Assembly: GCA_017964325.1 (NCBI GenBank)
Contig: JAGCSE010000317.1
Span: forward strand, 1 to 28,505
Length of the DNA: 28,505 nt
Direction: 5' to 3'
Source of the DNA: Victivallales bacterium
GTDB taxonomy: Bacteria > Verrucomicrobiota > Lentisphaeria > Oligosphaerales > Oligosphaeraceae
Of the stretch, positions 22,926-28,505 are shown one piece after another. The notes under the pieces are model-generated. The model saw nothing but the letters and a program-made list of their open reading frames with translations, was not told the DNA's origin and did not search any database. The position numbers and the translations under genes were made by a program. The first letter of the stretch is position 1, and the number at the start of each line of letters is the position of its first letter.

Positions 22926-23816
22926 TTGAAGACTCGTTTCAGCACACCATACTTGTTCATCCTGCCGGCACTGGTCGTCTATGCACTTTTTGTATTGACG
23001 CCCATCGTCGGCTCGGCCCGCATGAGCCTCTTCGAATGGGGGGGCTCCCCCCTGCCGTGCTTCGTCGCATTCAAAAACTATTCATTGTTGCTGAAAGACA
23101 CCATCTTCTGGCGGGCTCTCATGAACAACGCGCTCGTACTCGTCGGCTCGCTTGTCATCCAACTACCGTTTTCCGCCCTGCTCGCGCTATTGCTCAGCTA
23201 CAAGACATGGTGCCGCACACTTTTCCGTACGGCATTCTTCGCGCCGATGGTCATGCCAACCGTCGCCATCGCCATTCTGTGGCAATACATCTACGCACCG
23301 GAAGACGGCCTGGTCACGAAGATCATCCAGATTATCGGCAATAACGATTTCACGTTCCCATGGCTTGCGACACCAAGCACAAGTCCTTTTCTGCCAAGCA
23401 TTTCGCTCCTATGCATCTTCGTCACGATCTGCTGGCAGTACACTGGCTTCCATACAGTCCTCTACATGGCGGGAATCGCCGCCATTCCGGACGAACTCTA
23501 TGAAGCCGCCCGAATCGATGGCGCGAATGAACTGCAAATCTGCCGCCACATCGTCCTACCCGCGCTCAAGTCAACCATCGCCGTCTCCGCGACACTATCC
23601 GTCATCGGATCGCTTAAGTACTTTGATCTCATCTACTTGATGGCAGCCGGACTTCCACAGAACGACCGTGAAGTCATGGCCACCTACATCTACCGCCTCG
23701 CCTTTGACCAAGGGCAAGGCCGTTTCGGCTACGGTTCCGCCGCGGCCATTCTGCTCATCGTCATCGCGCTGGCCGTGGTTTTGCCCATACAGGCATCACG
23801 GCTACGCAAAGCATAG
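22926..23816 (+). CDS. Sugar ABC transporter permease (MalF/UgpA-like)
   Basis: The 296-residue inner-membrane protein has six hydrophobic segments. The first is STPYLFILPALVVYALFVLT, typical for carbohydrate permeases of the CUT1 class. The ATPase-contact EAA loop is clear at about 188-207: ELYEAARIDGANELQICRHI, then VLPAL. The apparent start is TTG, because no ATG exists before the first membrane helix and a stop (TAA, 22899) lies just upstream. No SD is visible. It pairs with the permease that starts 49 nt downstream. The matching solute-binding protein and ATPase are not in the window. Confidence 0.92.
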   Translation: MKTRFSTPYLFILPALVVYALFVLTPIVGSARMSLFEWGGSPLPCFVAFKNYSLLLKDTIFWRALMNNALVLVGSLVIQLPFSALLALLLSYKTWCRTLFRTAFFAPMVMPTVAIAILWQYIYAPEDGLVTKIIQIIGNNDFTFPWLATPSTSPFLPSISLLCIFVTICWQYTGFHTVLYMAGIAAIPDELYEAARIDGANELQICRHIVLPALKSTIAVSATLSVIGSLKYFDLIYLMAAGLPQNDREVMATYIYRLAFDQGQGRFGYGSAAAILLIVIALAVVLPIQASRLRKA

Positions 23817-23836
23817 AGGGTTTAGAGGGTCTAGAT

Positions 23837-23880
23837 AATTATCATTTAATTATGCATTACGCATTATGAATTATAAATTC
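23837..23880. repeat. AT-rich degenerate repeat overlapping a start codon
   Basis: The stretch contains repeated CATTA/ATTATG/AATTAT blocks (TTAATTATGCATTACGCATT, then ATGAATTATAAATTC) resembling decayed short tandem repeats. The first five codons of the second permease lie in it. The region just before it also holds a repeated TAGAGGGT. Confidence 0.5.
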
Positions 23881-24693
23881 AGTACAATTGCAAGGCATGT
23901 TTTTCTGCTTATCGTGCTGCTTGTCTGCGCTTATCCGCTCTTCTGGATGGCGTTGACGGCGTTCAAGCTCGAAGCGGAAGCCCAAGCCGCACCATTTGCA
24001 TTGCCTCACTGTTGGGTGCTGAAGAATTTCGCGAAAGTCTTCAACAGCGGCGATTTCGGCCACGCCTACATCAACAGCCTGCTCATCTGCGTCTCCTCCG
24101 TCGTAGCCGCCGTCGCTTTCGCGGCCTGCGCGGCTTTCGCGTTCGCCCTCTTCGATTTCAAAGGCCGCAACGCCCTCTTCATCGCCTTCCTGCTCGGCAT
24201 GATGATTCCCGTCCACGTCACGCTCATCCCGCTGAATCTTCTGCTTGGACCGCAATACCTTAATATAAAAGAATCGCTATGGTCGCTCGCGGGGCCGTAC
24301 ATCGGTTTCGCCCTGCCCGTATCCATCCTCATCCTCCGCGGCGCATTTTCGACCATTCCCAACGAACTGCTGGATGCCGCGCGAATCGACGGCTGCAACG
24401 CGTGGGACGTCTTCCGTTTCGTCGCCATCCCCCTGGCCCGCCCCGCCATCGCGACCGTCGTCATTTTCAACTTCCTGACGATGTGGAACGAATTCGCCTT
24501 CGCGCTGACGCTGCTCGGCCCCGACAACGCCACGCTGCCCATCGCGCTCAACAATTTCAAAGGCGAACGCGGCATGTATCTCGCGGAGACATGCGCCGCA
24601 TTGGCCGTCGTCGTCGTCCCGTTGCTCGTCATCTACATCTTCGCCCAGAAACACATCATCAAAGGGCTCACCGCCGGAGCCGTGAAAGGTTGA
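23866..24693 (+). CDS. Sugar ABC transporter permease (MalG/UgpE-like)
   Basis: The 275-residue second CUT1 permease has a first helix at about 12-33 (FLLIVLLVCAYPLFWMALTAF), about six membrane segments in total and the EAA loop ELLDAARIDGCNAWDVFRFV followed by AIPLARP at about 166-195. With the upstream permease it would form the heterodimeric channel for an oligosaccharide or sugar derivative. The ATG at 23866 has no SD and lies in an AT-rich repeat-like sequence; no better start is seen before the first helix. The next gene begins 6 nt after its stop. Confidence 0.92.
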   Translation: MNYKFSTIARHVFLLIVLLVCAYPLFWMALTAFKLEAEAQAAPFALPHCWVLKNFAKVFNSGDFGHAYINSLLICVSSVVAAVAFAACAAFAFALFDFKGRNALFIAFLLGMMIPVHVTLIPLNLLLGPQYLNIKESLWSLAGPYIGFALPVSILILRGAFSTIPNELLDAARIDGCNAWDVFRFVAIPLARPAIATVVIFNFLTMWNEFAFALTLLGPDNATLPIALNNFKGERGMYLAETCAALAVVVVPLLVIYIFAQKHIIKGLTAGAVKG

Positions 24694-24699
24694 CACAAC

Positions 24700-27600
24700 A
24701 TGCTGAAACACATCGCCATCTGCATCTGCCTCCTTGCCGCCGTCTTACAGGCCCGTTCGTTGTTCGTTGATCCGTCAGAGCTTACCATCCAAAAAGACGC
24801 ACAGCATCTGTATCTTTTTCAAGACAAGCAGATGGTCGTCGAACTCCATACGGAACCATTTGGTTTCCAAGACCATGTGCAGCTCCGCCTAGAAAAGGAC
24901 GCCATCGTGATGGATTTGACGGGCATCAAGGACGAGCCGAAAATCAAGAAAGTCGTCATCGGCTGGAACAATGTCAAGCAGATGAATTTTCCCGCACTCG
25001 CCTACAAAATCGAAATGGACATCTCCTGCGAAAAGGACAAATCGTGGACGGGCATCTATTTCGAAGGCCGCACGCTGGAAGGGAAGCACTACTACAAGTT
25101 GTTCAACCAAAATGCTTTCAAAGACAAACGGACAATCGAGGCTGTCTATAACCTGCCAAAGAAAATGGCCAATTTCCACTGCCGTTTTGATTTCACCGAG
25201 CCGACCGTTTTCCGCATCTACGATGTTCGTTTTTCTCCCCTGGAAGTCTTTGAAAAACCGCAGGATACGCGCAAGCCTGAACTACTTTTCCATGCGTCAT
25301 TCGACGACACGGTGAAAGCCGATTTCGCCAAAGGCAATCCGAATCCAATCCAAAGCGACCATCTGTCGTTTGAAAGCGGCATTCTCGGCAAGGCGCTCCG
25401 TTCCACCCGCGCCATGAACTCCGTTCTCGCCTACAAATCCGCTGGAAACATCTATCGCAACACAGGTGCCATCTCCCTCTGGGTCAATCCGCAATGGAAT
25501 CCAAATGTTGATAACCCATATGACAGCAAGAATTTCCATTGTTTCGTCTCCCATAACCATCCGCCCAAACGCCATGGTTCAGGGGCCATCTGGTTCTGGT
25601 CGTTCGGTGACCGCCTCCGTTGGGACACCAGTGACCTTTATGATTCCTACAGCCTTGCTCCCGAAGCATTTATGCCAAACCGTTGGTATCATCTCGTCAT
25701 GAATTGGAACGAAGACGGCTCCGTCGCCTACATCAACGGTAAACCCGCCATTTCAGGCCTCCGCGGCGACGGCAATTCTCCACTGAAAATCTCATCAGAC
25801 GGCCGCAAGCTCCATCTCGTCTTAAAGGAACCAGAGCTGGAAACGCTTTTCGTCGGCTGTCTGCCGAATGTCTTTGGCGACAAATCGCAGGCAGATGCCT
25901 TGCTGGACGATCTCCGCATATATTCAGCACCGCTCTCCGAAGTTGAAATCCAACAACTTGCATCATCCGTCCCTACGTTCCAGGCCACCATCCCGCATCC
26001 TTTTGTTTTAGAAGGGAATACGGCTCCCGTCCGCATGAATATCACCGCCACAAAAGCGGAAGCCATGTCCTTTGAATGGAACCTCTTGGACAGCGACGGA
26101 AAAGCCGTTGTCGCTTCCACCGTCCCCATCACTAAGCCAGTCGGCCAAGCGTCCTTTGATATGGATATTCCCATAATCAACTGCAAACCAGGAGACTACA
26201 TCGTCAGAGTTATTGGCAGGATGCCCAATAACAGCACACAATCCATGGAACTTCCCCTCCATGTCATGAGACGCGCCAATCCATGGAGCGCACCAGTGGA
26301 TGCCAATCTGGAATTACAGCCTGTTGCCACCATCGTCCCGAAGCCAGAGATGCCGTCTGAATCCTTCGCCAAAATGGGTAGCGTCCATCTCGCATCGCTC
26401 AACGGCCGCGAGTATCTCGAAACGGACGACGAAGAAGGCTCGCGCTTCGTCCTCCGTGCGAAACTGCCCGATGCGAACTCCATCTATCTCCTTGAATGGG
26501 ACTATCCTGACGACAAAGTCCGCTCCGTCGATGTCGTCGCCCAATCCGCCAAAATCAAAGGTTCCGAATACGAACTGCAAAACGGCTATCTCACAGGCGG
26601 CGAATACCCCAACACCAATCAGTTCATCACGCAGAAATGCCTCTATTTCCCGCGTTCCAACGACATCGCTGTCATTTTCATGACGGCTCGTCGCGGCAAG
26701 CCCGCCGCTATTGCGGAACTGCGCATCTCCAAAGTGCAGTCGGGTCTTCCCGCCATGTCCTATCTTCCTCCGCCAAAGGAAGATGGAGCAGAACGTACAA
26801 TCGGAGTCTATTTTGAAGATCCCGCCATCAACTACGATTTCGGCCGTGAAGGCGGCAGTCCAGCGGGCTTCCAGATCATGCTTGACCGCATGGTCGCCTA
26901 CATGAAATACTCTGGCCAAAACGTCCTGACCTATCCCATGGTCTGGTATCATGGCCGAATCGGAGATGAATACAACCCACGCGGGCACGTCAAAGGCTTC
27001 ATGGAAGCGTTTTTACAAAAATTCGACGAAGATAATCTCGGCTTCATCCCGTCGTTCAACTGGCACAACCTCTATTTTGAAAACTTCAAGGTGACACAAG
27101 AAGCCATCGACAACGGATCATTCCACGACTCTCCCATCGCCATCTGGAACACGGGCAAGCCCAATCCAGGCGGCTGGCATGGCACGCCACCTAATTACAA
27201 CATTCTCCATCCTGTTGTGCAGGAACGGATTATGGATGAGGTTGACTATTTCATCGCCGAAGGTGCCAAGCATCCTTCCTTTAAAGGAATCAACTTCCAT
27301 CTGACGCTCCACTGTCTCGCATGGTTTGGCAATCTCACTTGCGGCTACAACGACTACACCATCGACGCCTTTACCGCCGCCACGGGCATCGTCGTTCCAG
27401 TCGATCGCGCCGATCCCATGCGTGGCAAGCTCTATGCTAACTGGCTCATAATCAACACGAAAGACCAGTGGATCGATTTCCGCTGTCGTGAACTCGCCAA
27501 TTTCTACAAGAAAATCGCCGCCAGACTCGCGCAGGCTCGACCAGACCTCCGTCTCGTCCTCACGACATTCAATGGCATGACGTTCATTGATGACAATGAC

Positions 27601-28368
27601 TTCCGCTCCCCCGACCACACGATCAATGCCGACCGCGCAGGCGGCCTTGATCCCAAATATTACACGGACTGTCCGAACATCGTTCTCGCACAAGGTGACT
27701 ATCCCGCCGACTTCCGCTGGCGGGACAACCACAGCCTCCCTAAAAAACTTGACAATTACAACTTCTTGCCGCAATACGACGCACAGCCAGGCTTCTTCCG
27801 ATTGCTTGACACCGCCGTCCAGCCGTGGCTCCATATGCACGACCGCTACTGGGAGTCCGCCATGGCCGCCAAATCCGGCAGTCACTTCAATCCCTCCTCC
27901 TGCCGCCCCATTCGCGATGTCCCGTGGCTTGGCGAAACATGGTGGCGCGTGAGCACAATCAATCCATCTGGCTACTATGCCATGCGCCATTACGTCTTGC
28001 CGTTGCGTTACAATGATTTGCTTGGCATCACGAAAGGCGGTTTCCTTATCGGCACATACGGCATGGAGGACTATTTGATTCCGTTCGCGAAAGCCTTCCG
28101 CGCCCTGCCCGCAAAGCGTTTCAACGATCTGCCGGAAAGCACGGAAACCGTCAAGGCGCGTTATCTTACCATCAACAACCACACATATTTATACATCGTC
28201 AACACATCGGACAAACCTGCCCAAGCGGAAATCCAACAAGCGAACATTACAGCCGACTTGGTAACAGGCCGTCCATATCATGGAGACACGATCAATCTAC
28301 CGCCCTACACGCTCCGTTCGTTCAAACTCGGAGTGCCAATCAAACCTACCATCACCATCCGTCAATAA
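24700..28368 (+). CDS. Large secreted multidomain carbohydrate-active protein (LamG-like plus probable glycoside hydrolase barrel)
   Basis: The 1222-residue protein has a signal peptide (MLKHIAICICLLAAVLQARS). A beta-rich N-terminal domain (about 25-180) resembles a carbohydrate-binding module. A concanavalin/LamG-like domain follows at about 194-425 (LLFHASFDDTVKADF, then GAISLWVNPQWNP, then WYHLVMNWNEDGSVAYINGK and LLDDLRIYSAPLSEVEI, the classic LamGL ending). Next come an Ig-like segment (about 430-530) and another beta domain. Residues about 698-1090 look like a TIM-barrel hydrolase (TIGVYFEDPAINYDF, then VLTYPMVWYHGRIGDEY, then GINFHLTLHCLAWFG, then DRYWESAMAAKSGSHF). A C-terminal beta domain closes it. 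I cannot assign a GH family or the catalytic acids with confidence. AAAGG lies about 10 nt before the ATG. Position between permeases and a GH4 gene supports extracellular or periplasmic glycan attack. Confidence 0.75.
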   Translation: MLKHIAICICLLAAVLQARSLFVDPSELTIQKDAQHLYLFQDKQMVVELHTEPFGFQDHVQLRLEKDAIVMDLTGIKDEPKIKKVVIGWNNVKQMNFPALAYKIEMDISCEKDKSWTGIYFEGRTLEGKHYYKLFNQNAFKDKRTIEAVYNLPKKMANFHCRFDFTEPTVFRIYDVRFSPLEVFEKPQDTRKPELLFHASFDDTVKADFAKGNPNPIQSDHLSFESGILGKALRSTRAMNSVLAYKSAGNIYRNTGAISLWVNPQWNPNVDNPYDSKNFHCFVSHNHPPKRHGSGAIWFWSFGDRLRWDTSDLYDSYSLAPEAFMPNRWYHLVMNWNEDGSVAYINGKPAISGLRGDGNSPLKISSDGRKLHLVLKEPELETLFVGCLPNVFGDKSQADALLDDLRIYSAPLSEVEIQQLASSVPTFQATIPHPFVLEGNTAPVRMNITATKAEAMSFEWNLLDSDGKAVVASTVPITKPVGQASFDMDIPIINCKPGDYIVRVIGRMPNNSTQSMELPLHVMRRANPWSAPVDANLELQPVATIVPKPEMPSESFAKMGSVHLASLNGREYLETDDEEGSRFVLRAKLPDANSIYLLEWDYPDDKVRSVDVVAQSAKIKGSEYELQNGYLTGGEYPNTNQFITQKCLYFPRSNDIAVIFMTARRGKPAAIAELRISKVQSGLPAMSYLPPPKEDGAERTIGVYFEDPAINYDFGREGGSPAGFQIMLDRMVAYMKYSGQNVLTYPMVWYHGRIGDEYNPRGHVKGFMEAFLQKFDEDNLGFIPSFNWHNLYFENFKVTQEAIDNGSFHDSPIAIWNTGKPNPGGWHGTPPNYNILHPVVQERIMDEVDYFIAEGAKHPSFKGINFHLTLHCLAWFGNLTCGYNDYTIDAFTAATGIVVPVDRADPMRGKLYANWLIINTKDQWIDFRCRELANFYKKIAARLAQARPDLRLVLTTFNGMTFIDDNDFRSPDHTINADRAGGLDPKYYTDCPNIVLAQGDYPADFRWRDNHSLPKKLDNYNFLPQYDAQPGFFRLLDTAVQPWLHMHDRYWESAMAAKSGSHFNPSSCRPIRDVPWLGETWWRVSTINPSGYYAMRHYVLPLRYNDLLGITKGGFLIGTYGMEDYLIPFAKAFRALPAKRFNDLPESTETVKARYLTINNHTYLYIVNTSDKPAQAEIQQANITADLVTGRPYHGDTINLPPYTLRSFKLGVPIKPTITIRQ

Positions 28369-28377
28369 GGGAACACC

Positions 28378-28505
28378 ATGAAAGTAGCCATCATCGGCGC
28401 AGGAAGCCTTGTCTTCTGCAAGACGCTCATTCTCGACATCATCCAAATCCCCGGCATCGGGCAGGTGGATTTCTCCCTCATGGCACCGACGACGCGTCAC
28501 ACATC
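28378..28505 (+). CDS. GH4 family NAD-dependent glycosidase, N-terminal part (cut by window end)
   Basis: Forty-two complete codons are present. They begin MKVAIIGAGSLVF and continue CKTLILDIIQIPGIG, the Rossmann start typical of GH4 alpha-galactosidases/alpha-glucosidases/6-phospho-glycosidases, which use NAD and a metal for a redox-elimination mechanism in the cytoplasm. The start codon lies 9 nt after the stop of the large secreted protein, with AAGGGA upstream, so it is in the same operon. Substrate class cannot be told from this fragment. Confidence 0.8.
   Translation, partial: MKVAIIGAGSLVFCKTLILDIIQIPGIGQVDFSLMAPTTRHT

Noticed and set aside
24066..24711. Overlapping frames opposite the second permease, rich in arginine or aspartate
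   Set aside because: Low-complexity shadow translations of a clear membrane protein gene.
27118..28182. A 354-codon open frame on the minus strand opposite the large secreted protein (with similar ones at 26314-26988 and 25728-26186)
   Set aside because: Long antisense frames are common opposite GC-biased third positions. The sequences look like mirror translations, and the plus-strand gene has signal peptide and domain structure.

Overview
This 28.5 kb window looks like chromosomal DNA of a free-living or gut-associated anaerobic bacterium, most plausibly of the PVC group (Lentisphaerota/Victivallales-like). That placement is an inference from gene content: Gfo/Idh/MocA oxidoreductase, SUMF1-like and very large secreted carbohydrate-active proteins, an AAA-ATPase/PD-(D/E)XK family protein, a NusG paralog and short heptanucleotide repeats. 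No rRNA or other phylogenetic marker is present to prove it. Genes are densely packed, with good Shine-Dalgarno (SD) sites for most and many short or overlapping junctions.

Layout. (1) 1-661: a 7-bp tandem repeat at the left edge, abutting the stop codon of a minus-strand NusG/RfaH-like antiterminator. (2) 662-1220: a noncoding gap with degenerate repeats and hairpins. (3) 1221-11034: a four-gene plus-strand operon recC-recB-recD followed by a double-domain ADP-ribosylglycohydrolase. RecD overlaps recB by 4 nt and the glycohydrolase starts 3 nt after the recD stop. This is the most interesting unit: a complete RecBCD helicase-nuclease translationally packed with an enzyme carrying two intact ARH/DraG-type active sites. 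(4) 11217-12186: a two-gene membrane unit (zinc ribbon-TM2 protein and DUF2752 protein). (5) 12469-13749: metY, O-acetylhomoserine sulfhydrylase.

(6) About 13907-19571: a small integrated element in a tRNA-Arg(UCU) gene. The intact tRNA is at 19533-19609 (minus), and a duplicated 3' tRNA piece plus its terminator hairpin lies at 13828-13906. The element carries a tyrosine recombinase with all catalytic residues, a hypothetical protein, a Sel1-repeat gene fragment, a complete IS630-family insertion sequence (perfect 23-bp ends, TA duplication, -1 frameshift site) and an AAA-ATPase/PD-(D/E)XK protein. Short repeats spaced exactly 21 bp near the right end, and one element shared by both ends, look like recombinase arm sites.

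(7) 19769-28505: a plus-strand carbohydrate-use cluster. It has a secreted coiled-coil/SUMF1-like protein, a secreted beta-sandwich protein, a Gfo/Idh/MocA oxidoreductase, two sugar ABC permeases, a 1222-residue secreted multidomain protein with a LamG-like module and a probable TIM-barrel region, and the first 42 codons of a GH4 glycosidase cut by the window edge. The likely logic is external glycan breakdown, import through the permeases (binding protein and ATPase not in the window), then NAD-dependent redox chemistry in the cytoplasm. All functional calls rest on reading motifs by eye; no database search was run.
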